DNA of 7,691 nt from Flavobacteriales bacterium UBA4660. GTDB taxonomy: Bacteria; Bacteroidota; Bacteroidia; Flavobacteriales_D; Sanyastnellaceae. Below, in pieces: positions 1 through 6,292 of the stretch. The position numbers were made by a program, and so were the translations under genes. Location of the stretch: positions 3,001 to 10,691 of the forward strand of contig DHLU01000002.1 in the NCBI GenBank assembly GCA_002405435.1. Reading direction: 5' to 3'. The notes beneath the pieces were generated by a model. The model did no database searches. It saw only the letters and a program-made list of their open reading frames with translations, and was not told the DNA's origin. Within the stretch, counting starts at the first letter, position 1; the number at the start of each line of letters is the position of its first letter.

Positions 1-314
1 TTTTTGTCATACCGCGACAAAATGGTATGAGGCGCCTTTTTGTCGGACTGGGCATCGTGATGCTACTGGTGACGGCCGCCGCCTGGACACTCGCTTCCTA
101 CACCGAAGGCCGAATACGCGCCAACACCGAAGCCATTATCATGGCTGACAGGGTGGATGTCAAAACTTCTCCCGCACCTGATGCCACGTCGGCCTTTGTG
201 CTCCACGCGGGCACCAAGGTGGTAATCCGAAACCGCAATGACGGGTGGATCGAGATCCGTCTGGCCAATGGAAATGTGGGTTGGATGCCGGCCGATGCGC
301 TCGAGATCATCTGA
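1..314 (+). CDS. batE: BatE-like protein, C-terminal fragment (membrane segment + SH3-like domain), 5'-truncated by the window
   Basis: The reading frame is already open at base 3 and reads FVIPRQNG before the first ATG at 27, so that ATG is probably internal and the gene begins upstream of the window. What is visible is one hydrophobic segment (from FVGLGIVMLL to about base 105). A bacterial SH3-like domain follows, with AFVLHAGTKV, the tryptophan-containing NDGWIEIRLANG and a terminal GWMPADALEII, ending at TGA 312-314. This arrangement matches, from memory, the C-terminus of BatE of the Bacteroidota Bat (aerotolerance) operon, where TPR repeats and another membrane segment precede it. BatE proteins are envelope-associated; their biochemical role is not settled. 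The TPR part and the other bat genes would lie to the left and cannot be seen. Alternatively this is a stand-alone 95-residue membrane-anchored SH3 protein starting at 27; I consider that less likely because no promoter or ribosome-binding site is seen there. Confidence 0.7.
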   Translation, partial: FVIPRQNGMRRLFVGLGIVMLLVTAAAWTLASYTEGRIRANTEAIIMADRVDVKTSPAPDATSAFVLHAGTKVVIRNRNDGWIEIRLANGNVGWMPADALEII

Positions 315-318
315 TCTC
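303..318. repeat. Short inverted repeat across the batE stop codon
   Basis: GAGATCA (303-309) and TGATCTC (312-318) are perfect 7-base inverted arms separated by two bases, and they include the TGA stop codon. There is no following T-tract, so it is not a classical intrinsic terminator. It could fold as a small stem-loop at the mRNA 3' end, or it may be chance. Confidence 0.35.
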
Positions 319-373
319 CAGACACCCCGTACGGAGGCCTGCATCACCCCGAACCGGTGCATAAGGCACGCGA

Positions 374-387
374 TTAACACTTGTTAA
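374..387. promoter_or_regulatory. Inverted repeat TTAACA-CT-TGTTAA upstream of the protease gene (candidate operator)
   Basis: Two perfect 6-base arms, TTAACA at 374-379 and TGTTAA at 382-387, flank a CT spacer. The site lies about 24 bases upstream of the TAAGTTTG box, roughly -49 to -36 if transcription starts near 423. The half-site core GTTAA recurs at 409-413, immediately in front of and overlapping that box. The position suits an activator site or an alternative-sigma recognition element; the factor is unknown. It is AT-rich against a GC-rich background, which supports a regulatory role, but the identification is inference. Confidence 0.45.
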
Positions 388-410
388 AAAACGCACGCAC
401 AATCTGGCGT

Positions 411-418
411 TAAGTTTG
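411..418 (+). promoter_or_regulatory. Promoter -7 box TAAGTTTG for the Deg/Htr protease gene
   Basis: TAAGTTTG matches the Bacteroidota primary-sigma -7 consensus TAnnTTTG exactly. A TTTG-type -33 element is not present at the usual 17-23 base spacing; the nearest TTG (381-383) is 27 bases away and lies in the inverted repeat. A start near 423 would give a leader of about 30 bases before the ATG at 452. It would also exclude the in-frame TTG at 416, which overlaps this box, as a translation start. Confidence 0.5.
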
Positions 419-451
419 TTGTTTCAGAAGAAATTCATTCGCTTACTACCT

Positions 452-1888
452 ATGAAAAAATATCTGTCACTTCTTCTATCGGGCTTCGCCGGGGCCGTCT
501 TCGCCCTCGGAATTTTTTCCTATTTCAATGAAACACCGCAACGGGTGTTGGCCGAACAACCCTCGCTTCCTGTGCGAATGGTCAGCCATGCCGGCGCAGA
601 AGGTGTGCTGGACTTCACGGCAGCCGCCCAGCAATCAGTGCACGCGGTGGTGCACGTCAAGACTGAAGTATCCGTTCAACCTGCCTACAACCCGTGGATG
701 GACTTTTTCGGTTATCAGGAACAACCGGAATTACAAGTCGGTTCCGGAAGCGGTGTCATCATTTCGGCAGATGGTTATGTCGTAACCAACAACCACGTGA
801 TTGAAGGTGCCGACCGGGTAACTGTTACCACCAACAACAACAAAGATTATCAGGCACGTATCGTAGGGGCAGATCCCTCCACCGACATTGCCGTGCTGAA
901 AATTGAGGCCGAAGAACTTCCATTCCTCTCCTGGGGCAACAGCGAGAATGTGCAGATCGGAGAGTGGGTGCTGGCCGTAGGCAATCCATTTGACCTCACC
1001 TCCACGGTAACCGCCGGCATTGTAAGTGCAAAGGCCAGAAACATCAACCTGCTCAATCCCGGATACGACCGCGAAATATTTCCTGTCGAATCCTTTATAC
1101 AGACCGATGCCGCGGTTAACCCGGGCAACAGCGGTGGGGCGCTGGTCAGCACACGGGGCGAACTGATTGGCATCAATACAGCCATTGCTTCGCGTACCGG
1201 CAGTTATGCCGGTTATTCCTTCGCCGTTCCGGCCACCATCGCCAGCAAAGTAGCCGCCGACATTATCAAATACGGCAATGTGCAGCGCGCCTTTATCGGT
1301 GTAAGCATCAATGATGTCAATGCTGAAATTGCCGAACAGGCAGGACTGCCTGAAATCAGCGGCGTGGTGGTAAGTGCACTTACCCAGGGCGGGGCAGCAG
1401 CAGAAAGCGGTATCCGCGAAGGCGACATTATCCTTAAAGTCAACAGCGTGAAGGTGAAAAATGTGCCCGAATTGCAGGAACAGGTATCCAAGTACCGACC
1501 GGGTGACAAGGTGAATGTCGCGGTCTGGAGAAATAGCAAAATGCAGGACATCCTGGTAACACTGCGCAGCAATTCAGGCAGCACAGCACTGGGTGCTGCA
1601 GAAAATGCGCCTGACAATGTCATGGGGGCAGTGCTCGCGGATCCACCGGCCGGCGAGTTGAGCGAGCTCGGACTTTCAGGCGGTGCGCGCGTCGCTTCGA
1701 TTACACCCGGGAAGCTGAAAGAGATCGGCCTGCAGGCCGGGTTTATTATCAGCAAGGTTGATGGGCAAAAAATTTCGGGAGCAGCGCAGGCCCGTCAGCT
1801 GTTGAGCGGCAAACCTTCCGGCCAGACGCTTATTATCGAAGGGTACTACCCCAACGGTACCAAAGCGTATTACGAGTTCCGCAAATAG
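452..1888 (+). CDS. degQ: Do/DegQ-family periplasmic serine endopeptidase (S1C) with two PDZ domains
   Basis: An HtrA-type protease/chaperone of 478 residues, expected to degrade or refold damaged envelope proteins. Residues 1-25 (MKKYLSLLLS onward) form an N-terminal hydrophobic signal or anchor segment; a cleavage site is not obvious. The trypsin-like domain spans about 55-270 and carries the full triad: His115 in VTNNHVIEG, Asp145 in DPSTDIAVLK and Ser227 in NPGNSGGALV. PDZ1 covers about 280-372 (FIGVSI onward) and PDZ2 about 390-476. Length and two PDZ domains fit DegP/DegQ rather than DegS; the segment before GSGSGVIIS is short, as in DegQ-like members, so the choice of symbol is tentative. 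An in-frame TTG at 416 would add 12 residues but sits inside the promoter box, whereas the ATG at 452 begins directly with a lysine-rich signal sequence. No Shine-Dalgarno is present, as is usual in this phylum. The gene has its own promoter and terminator, so it is probably monocistronic. Confidence 0.93.
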   Translation: MKKYLSLLLSGFAGAVFALGIFSYFNETPQRVLAEQPSLPVRMVSHAGAEGVLDFTAAAQQSVHAVVHVKTEVSVQPAYNPWMDFFGYQEQPELQVGSGSGVIISADGYVVTNNHVIEGADRVTVTTNNNKDYQARIVGADPSTDIAVLKIEAEELPFLSWGNSENVQIGEWVLAVGNPFDLTSTVTAGIVSAKARNINLLNPGYDREIFPVESFIQTDAAVNPGNSGGALVSTRGELIGINTAIASRTGSYAGYSFAVPATIASKVAADIIKYGNVQRAFIGVSINDVNAEIAEQAGLPEISGVVVSALTQGGAAAESGIREGDIILKVNSVKVKNVPELQEQVSKYRPGDKVNVAVWRNSKMQDILVTLRSNSGSTALGAAENAPDNVMGAVLADPPAGELSELGLSGGARVASITPGKLKEIGLQAGFIISKVDGQKISGAAQARQLLSGKPSGQTLIIEGYYPNGTKAYYEFRK

Positions 1889-1907
1889 TATTGGATGAGC
1901 ATAATGC

Positions 1908-1939
1908 AGCGGGCCTTTCGGGGCCCGCTTTTTTATTTT
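1908..1939 (+). terminator. Intrinsic terminator after the protease gene
   Basis: AGCGGGCC (1908-1915) pairs perfectly with GGCCCGCT (1922-1929) around a 6-base loop. The run TTTTTT begins at 1929 and is followed by ATTTT. This GC-rich stem with a U-tract, 20 bases after the stop codon, separates the gene from the GAPDH gene. Confidence 0.92.
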
Positions 1940-2039
1940 CCGCCTTCAGCAGGCCTCATCGCCCCATCGGCACTCCAATGTTGGGAAAAATGTGGGCATG
2001 ATTCGGGCCTGCAGCGTGTCTGCACCCGGATGAAGGTAC

Positions 2040-2047
2040 TACCTTTG
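2040..2047 (+). promoter_or_regulatory. Promoter -7 box TACCTTTG for the GAPDH gene
   Basis: TACCTTTG is an exact TAnnTTTG match, placed after the upstream terminator and before the GAPDH gene. No clear TTTG -33 element is seen upstream. Transcription would start around 2052-2055, giving a leader of about 80 bases before the ATG at 2134. The in-frame ATG at 2074 lies within that leader. The last 40 bases before 2134 are AT-rich, as is common for translation starts in this phylum. Confidence 0.55.
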
Positions 2048-2133
2048 CCGCCGTAAAAAATCAGCCGCCATCAATGTTCTGGCGGGCTGGGTGTAAACAC
2101 TTTTTATTTCAACCATTTAATACCAATCCCATC

Positions 2134-3597
2134 ATGCCCCAATCCGTTCTTTCACCCGATACCTACAGCAATGAACTGGAGGTATATGTAAAACAGGAGC
2201 GAGCAGCCGTTGAGTTGGCCAATTTCACCGGCAAACTGCTTTTTGACAAATCCATCGAACTGGTGCTGTTCAGAAACCACCTGGTCGATACCCGCATTAC
2301 AGAAATCCTGCGGCTTCATAAGTATGCCGCCGAAGTGGTCGGTAAACCCATTTCAGTATTCGATACCTCCGACCTTGCACGCGAACTTTACGCCATGGAG
2401 CTTGCTCCAGCCAAAATAGACATCGGCAAACTCGCCAGCGAATGGTTGACAGCGCGCGATCACTACAAAACCCAGCGTGAATTCCTCGCCGACAAACTCA
2501 ACAACTTCATGCTCGAAGACGGACGCGACATCGAACCGCGTGATGTGGTGCTTTATGGATTCGGCCGCATCGGTAGGCTGGTCGCACGCGAGCTGATCAA
2601 GCAGGCCGGCAAAGGCCAGCAACTGAGGCTGCGCGCCATCGTGACCCGGGAAAACGACGACCTCTCCCTTAAAAAGAGGGCTGCTTTGTTTGAAAACGAC
2701 TCGGTTCACGGACGCTTCAAAGGCACAGTCGATATAGACTACGAACACAAATCGCTCATCATCAACGGACAGCGTGTCCACATGATCGCCACCCCCGATC
2801 CTTCCTCCGTCAACTACACCGAATTCGGTATCAACAATGCCCTGATGATTGACAATACCGGCGTGCTGAAAGACAGGGCCGGTCTTTCCAAACACACGGC
2901 AGCCAAAGGCGTGAGCAAGGTAATTCTCACCGCGCCCGGCAAGGAAGTGCCCAACATCGTTTATGGCATCAACCACCGTGACCTCGACATTGAGAATGAG
3001 ACCATCTTTTCCGCAGCCAGCTGCACCACCAATGCGATTTGTCCAATCCTATCGGTAGTCCATGAAAAACTCGGTATCGAAAAGGGCCATATCGAGACCG
3101 TGCATGCCTACACCAACGACCAGAACCTGCTCGACAACATGCACAAAAAGAGCAGGCGCGGTCGCAGCGCTGCGATCAACATGGTCATCACAGAAACCGG
3201 TGCGGGCAAAGCGGTGACCAAGGTGATTCCAAGCCTTGCCAACAAACTCACCGCCAACGCCGTTCGCGTGCCTACACCCAATGGCTCACTGGCCATCATT
3301 CACGCCTACATCAGCAAGGAAACCAGCATCGACGAGGTCAATGCCATCGTGCGCAAGGCCGCACTCGACGGAGACCTCGTGAATCAGATCTACTACAGCA
3401 TCAGCGAAGAACTGGTCAGTAGCGATATCATCGGCAATGAATGCTGCTCGGTCTTCGACTCTCAGGCTACCATCGTTTCACCAGACGGCAAAGGCGTGGT
3501 GCTCTATGTATGGTACGACAACGAATTCGGTTACACAAAACAGGTGATTCGCCTGGCCAAGTACGTGGCCAACGTGCGACGCAACATTTACTACTGA
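2134..3597 (+). CDS. gap: Glyceraldehyde-3-phosphate dehydrogenase, long N-terminally extended form
   Basis: Catalyses the reversible phosphorylating oxidation of glyceraldehyde-3-phosphate to 1,3-bisphosphoglycerate in central carbon metabolism (cytosol). The 487-residue protein has an extension of about 135 residues before the Rossmann fold, making it much longer than the usual 330-340. The dinucleotide-binding motif YGFGRIGR lies at 141-148. The catalytic cysteine is Cys297 in ASCTTN and the activating histidine is His324 in VHAYT. C-terminal family motifs are RVPTPNGS (379-385 region) and WYDNEFGYT (460-468). The usual NAD-selecting aspartate after the second strand is replaced (AIVTRE, Thr171-Arg172), and the Leu-Pro pair of classical NAD enzymes reads Asn-Met in LDNMHKK, so NADP use is possible. 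I chose the ATG at 2134 because the 20 residues from the ATG at 2074 fall in the predicted leader. It is flanked by its own promoter and terminator. Confidence 0.95.
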   Translation: MPQSVLSPDTYSNELEVYVKQERAAVELANFTGKLLFDKSIELVLFRNHLVDTRITEILRLHKYAAEVVGKPISVFDTSDLARELYAMELAPAKIDIGKLASEWLTARDHYKTQREFLADKLNNFMLEDGRDIEPRDVVLYGFGRIGRLVARELIKQAGKGQQLRLRAIVTRENDDLSLKKRAALFENDSVHGRFKGTVDIDYEHKSLIINGQRVHMIATPDPSSVNYTEFGINNALMIDNTGVLKDRAGLSKHTAAKGVSKVILTAPGKEVPNIVYGINHRDLDIENETIFSAASCTTNAICPILSVVHEKLGIEKGHIETVHAYTNDQNLLDNMHKKSRRGRSAAINMVITETGAGKAVTKVIPSLANKLTANAVRVPTPNGSLAIIHAYISKETSIDEVNAIVRKAALDGDLVNQIYYSISEELVSSDIIGNECCSVFDSQATIVSPDGKGVVLYVWYDNEFGYTKQVIRLAKYVANVRRNIYY

Positions 3598-3614
3598 TCC
3601 CGGCATTATAAACG

Positions 3615-3647
3615 AAAGGCCGCAGCACCCCTGCGGCCTTTTTTATT
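3615..3647 (+). terminator. Intrinsic terminator after the GAPDH gene
   Basis: AAAGGCCGCAG (3615-3625) and CTGCGGCCTTT (3631-3641) form a perfect 11-pair stem around the loop CACCC. The T-run starts at 3639 and is followed by ATT. It lies 17 bases after the stop codon and insulates the GAPDH gene from the SPFH gene. Confidence 0.94.
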
Positions 3648-3690
3648 CCCGGCTCATACAAAATCCATACGCCTGCAACGCACCACCGAC

Positions 3691-3698
3691 TATCTTCG
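3691..3698 (+). promoter_or_regulatory. Probable -7 box TATCTTCG for the SPFH gene
   Basis: TATCTTCG differs from TAnnTTTG at one position and sits 30 bases before the ATG at 3729, the same geometry as the protease and miaB boxes. No convincing -33 element is visible. The strong terminator just upstream makes a promoter in this short gap necessary. Confidence 0.4.
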
Positions 3699-3728
3699 CT
3701 CCGATACCAAAAACATATCCCCGACGCC

Positions 3729-4673
3729 ATGGACACCGAATTCCCCTACTCCATCATTTGGATCGCACTGCTCGCCGCTCTTGCGCTGAAATCCTTTGCC
3801 ATTGTTCAGCAAGGTTATATCGGAGTAGTGACCATCTTTGGCAAGTACCGCCGCGTGATGCGTCCCGGACTCAACCTGCGCATTCCGTTCATCGAAGTGA
3901 TTTTCCGCCGGATTTCCACACAAAACCGCTCGGTGGAAATGGAGTTCCAGGCCGTTACGCAGGACCAGGCGAATGTGTACTTCAAAAATATGTTGCTCTA
4001 CTCCGTCATGAACGATGAGGAGGAAACCATCAAACGGGTCGCCTTCAAGTTTATCAGTGAACAAAACCTCATGCAGGCACTGGTCAGAACCATCGAGGGC
4101 ACCATACGGTCATTTGTTGCCACAAAAAAACAGGCAGAAGTGCTCGGACTGCGCGGAGACATCGTCGAACATGTCAAGGCCGAAATAGACAACCGCCTCG
4201 AAGAATGGGGCTACCACCTGCAAGACCTTCAGATCAACGACATCACCTTCGACCAGGCTATTATGGAATCCATGAGCCGCGTCGTCGCTTCCAATAACCT
4301 CAAGGCCGCAGCCGAAAACGAAGGACAGGCCCTGCTGATTACCAAAACCAAGGGTGCAGAGGCCGACGGAAATGCCATCAAAATTGCTGCCCAGGCCGAA
4401 CGCGAAGCAGCACAAATGCGTGGCCAGGGTGTGGCCCTTTTCCGCGAAGAAGTAGCCCGGGGTATGCAGAATGCAGCCCGCGAAATGCAACAGGCCAACC
4501 TCGATACCTCCATGATCATGTTTTCCATGTGGACCGAAGCCATAAAAAACTTTGCAGAATACGGCAAAGGCAACATCATCTTCCTCGATGGATCGGCCGA
4601 AGGCATGCAGCATACCATGAAACAGGTAATGGGACTCAACAAAATCATGGAATCCGGCGAAAACAAGGTGTAG
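3729..4673 (+). CDS. SPFH/band-7 (stomatin/HIR-like) membrane-anchored protein
   Basis: A 314-residue SPFH-superfamily protein. Such proteins oligomerise on membranes and are linked to microdomain organisation, membrane stress or protease control; the specific role here is unknown. Residues about 7-26 form one hydrophobic N-terminal anchor. The band-7 domain follows from about 25 to 190, with the typical QQGYIGVVTIFGKY (27-40), the RPGLNLRIPF turn (45-54) and a later DITFDQAI segment. From about 195 to 260 the sequence is rich in Ala, Glu, Gln and Lys and is probably a coiled coil, as expected for the oligomerising part. The start of the band-7 domain recalls stomatin and plant hypersensitive-induced-reaction proteins more than HflC or FtsH partners. 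No NfeD-type gene is adjacent, which differs from the common SPFH-NfeD pairing. The start is the ATG at 3729, the first after the promoter box. Confidence 0.88.
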   Translation: MDTEFPYSIIWIALLAALALKSFAIVQQGYIGVVTIFGKYRRVMRPGLNLRIPFIEVIFRRISTQNRSVEMEFQAVTQDQANVYFKNMLLYSVMNDEEETIKRVAFKFISEQNLMQALVRTIEGTIRSFVATKKQAEVLGLRGDIVEHVKAEIDNRLEEWGYHLQDLQINDITFDQAIMESMSRVVASNNLKAAAENEGQALLITKTKGAEADGNAIKIAAQAEREAAQMRGQGVALFREEVARGMQNAAREMQQANLDTSMIMFSMWTEAIKNFAEYGKGNIIFLDGSAEGMQHTMKQVMGLNKIMESGENKV

Positions 4674-4712
4674 GCGCCAGGTCCTTCGCCAAGCACCACC
4701 CTATTCAAATCC

Positions 4713-4727
4713 CACGCATGATGCGTG
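4713..4727. repeat. Perfect 15-base inverted repeat between the SPFH gene and miaB
   Basis: CACGCAT (4713-4719) and ATGCGTG (4721-4727) are exact complements around a central G at 4720. As RNA it could fold as a 5-pair stem with an ATGAT loop. No T-tract follows, so it is not a standard terminator; it may be an operator or a 3'-end stem-loop. Confidence 0.45.
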
Positions 4728-4736
4728 CGCTGCTCC

Positions 4737-4754
4737 CCTGCGGAATAACGCAGG
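4737..4754. repeat. Hairpin CCTGCG/CGCAGG just upstream of the miaB promoter box
   Basis: CCTGCG (4737-4742) and CGCAGG (4749-4754) pair perfectly around a 6-base loop GAATAA. It ends 18 bases before the TATCTTTG box, so it covers the place where a -33 element would lie. There is no T-tract. It could be a weak or factor-dependent terminator for the SPFH transcript or a binding site affecting miaB. Confidence 0.4.
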
Positions 4755-4772
4755 CGGACTGCCAAAATGGCG

Positions 4773-4780
4773 TATCTTTG
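4773..4780 (+). promoter_or_regulatory. Promoter -7 box TATCTTTG for miaB
   Basis: TATCTTTG matches TAnnTTTG exactly and lies 32 bases before the GTG at 4812, giving a leader of about 25-28 bases. The ATG at 4767 lies upstream of this box and so cannot be the start of a transcript made from it. Confidence 0.55.
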
Positions 4781-4811
4781 CCGCTACTCATTTTCAAAAC
4801 AGCCAAACACT

Positions 4812-6239
4812 GTGGAAGAAAAAATCATTGACGAATCCCGTCAGGGAGAATACTTCATGGCTCCGGACCCTTCAGGCGTCCGGCCCACCACCGGCCGCAA
4901 ACTCCTTTTGGAGAGTTACGGCTGCCAGATGAACTTTTCAGACAGCGAAATTGTGGCCAGCATCCTGGCCGGAGAAGGGTATTCCACTACCCGTGATCCG
5001 GAAGAGGCTGACCTGGTGTTGTTAAATACCTGCGCCATACGCGACAATGCCGAGCAGCGCATCAGGGGGCGGCTCGATTACCTGCGCAGCATCAAGCGGC
5101 GCAAGCCCCACCTGACTGTCGGAGTGCTGGGATGTATGGCCGAGCGCCTCAGGGAAAAATTGCTGGAAGAAGAAAAACTCGTAGACCTCGTCGTGGGGCC
5201 TGACGCGTACCGCGACCTGCCCAACCTGATCAACCGGGTGGAAGATGGGCAAAAGGCAGTGAATGTGCTGCTCAGCCGGGAAGAAACCTATGCCGAAATT
5301 GCTCCGCTGCGCCTCGATACCAACGGCGTAACCGCATTCATTTCCATTATGCGCGGCTGCGACAACATGTGTTCCTTCTGTGTGGTGCCGTTCACCCGTG
5401 GTCGTGAGCGAAGCCGCGACCCGGAGAGCATCGTGCGTGAAGCACAGCAACTTTTTGAAGCCGGGTACCGGGAAGTGACCCTGCTCGGACAAAACGTGGA
5501 CAGCTACAAATGGAAAGGGGGAAACCAGGACGGCGACATCCTGGTCAACTTCGCCCAACTGCTCGAAAAAGTGGCCCGGGTCCACCCTCGATTACGCGTG
5601 CGGTTTTCCACCAGCCACCCCAAGGATATGACCGACGAGGTCCTGCATACAATGGCGCGTCACGACAACATCTGCAAATACATTCACCTGCCCGTTCAGA
5701 GCGGAAACAGCGATGTGCTCAAGCGCATGAACCGCGGTTATTCACGCGGGTGGTACCTCGACCGTATCGCGGCGATCCGGAGGATCATGCCCACTTGTGC
5801 GATTTCTACCGATATCATCACCGGTTTCTGCGGCGAAACGGAGGAGGAACACCAGGATACCCTTTCTCTGATGAACGAAGTGCAATACGACATGGCCTTC
5901 ATGTTTAAGTACTCGGAAAGGCCAAAAACACTCGCAGAAAGAAAGTTTGAAGATGACGTTCCCGAAGAAGTGAAAGGGCGCAGGCTGCAGCAAGTCATAG
6001 AGGCGCAAATGAAAAGCGCTGCGCAGCGGACAAAGTTGTATGTCGGTTACGATCAGGAAGTATTAATCGAAGGAACCAGCAAAAAGTCACAGGAACATTT
6101 TCAGGGCAGGAACACCCAAAACGTGGTCGTGGTATTCCCCAAACAGGAAGGGTTGAAACCCGGAGATTACGTCAGGGTACACACCTACGGCTGCACGAGC
6201 GTGACCTTGCTGGGAGAGTATGTAGCTACTGTGTCGTGA
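4812..6239 (+). CDS. miaB: tRNA-2-methylthio-N6-isopentenyladenosine synthase MiaB
   Basis: A radical-SAM methylthiotransferase that converts i6A37 to ms2i6A37 in tRNAs reading UNN codons (cytosol). Counting 475 residues from a GTG start, the N-terminal methylthiotransferase domain carries the auxiliary-cluster cysteines Cys38 (YGCQMN), Cys74 (NTCAIR) and Cys108 (LGCMAE). The radical-SAM cluster is Cys183, Cys187 and Cys190 in [10 protein letters not shown]. Conserved core motifs include [25 protein letters not shown] and LPVQSGN, and a TRAM domain fills about 403-472. RimO is excluded by the VPFTRGRE context and the overall motif set. Start: residues [13 protein letters not shown] directly after the GTG match the conserved N-terminus of Bacteroidota MiaB as I remember it. 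The ATG at 4767 is upstream of the promoter box, and the ATG at 4857 would cut into the conserved tail. In many Bacteroidota a sigma-54 activator follows miaB closely, as it nearly does here. Confidence 0.95.
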   Translation: MEEKIIDESRQGEYFMAPDPSGVRPTTGRKLLLESYGCQMNFSDSEIVASILAGEGYSTTRDPEEADLVLLNTCAIRDNAEQRIRGRLDYLRSIKRRKPHLTVGVLGCMAERLREKLLEEEKLVDLVVGPDAYRDLPNLINRVEDGQKAVNVLLSREETYAEIAPLRLDTNGVTAFISIMRGCDNMCSFCVVPFTRGRERSRDPESIVREAQQLFEAGYREVTLLGQNVDSYKWKGGNQDGDILVNFAQLLEKVARVHPRLRVRFSTSHPKDMTDEVLHTMARHDNICKYIHLPVQSGNSDVLKRMNRGYSRGWYLDRIAAIRRIMPTCAISTDIITGFCGETEEEHQDTLSLMNEVQYDMAFMFKYSERPKTLAERKFEDDVPEEVKGRRLQQVIEAQMKSAAQRTKLYVGYDQEVLIEGTSKKSQEHFQGRNTQNVVVVFPKQEGLKPGDYVRVHTYGCTSVTLLGEYVATVS

Positions 6240-6292
6240 TGGCTGAAGCCACCGCATTATAAACAGAACGCATCGCTAATGTGTATAAAGGC

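Noticed and set aside
416..451. TTG start extending the protease by 12 residues
   Set aside because: It overlaps the TAAGTTTG promoter box. The ATG at 452 starts a normal lysine-led signal sequence.
2074..2133. Upstream ATG extending GAPDH by 20 residues (MFWRAGCKHF onward)
   Set aside because: It lies about 20 bases after the predicted transcription start in an AT-rich leader, and the added residues do not resemble the family N-terminus. The ATG at 2134 is preferred.
2353..2976. Long antisense open frame (207 codons) inside the GAPDH gene
   Set aside because: It is fully embedded in a clearly coding gene with conserved catalytic motifs, shows no recognisable domain, and is typical of antisense frames in GC-rich coding sequence. 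The same applies to the antisense frames at 1213-1755, 4110-4765 and 5022-5585.
6239..6256. Possible terminator or sigma-54 (-24/-12) promoter after miaB, around TGGCTGAAGCCA
   Set aside because: The stem is only 4-5 pairs with no T-tract. The GG to GC distance is 11 bases rather than 10, and the surrounding bases do not match TGGCAC-N5-TTGCA.
3603..6264. The 11-base sequence GCATTATAAAC occurs shortly after the gap stop codon (about 3603-3613) and after the miaB stop codon (6254-6264)
   Set aside because: Only two copies, no extension of the match beyond 11 bases and no structure. An 11-base coincidence in a window of this size cannot be excluded.
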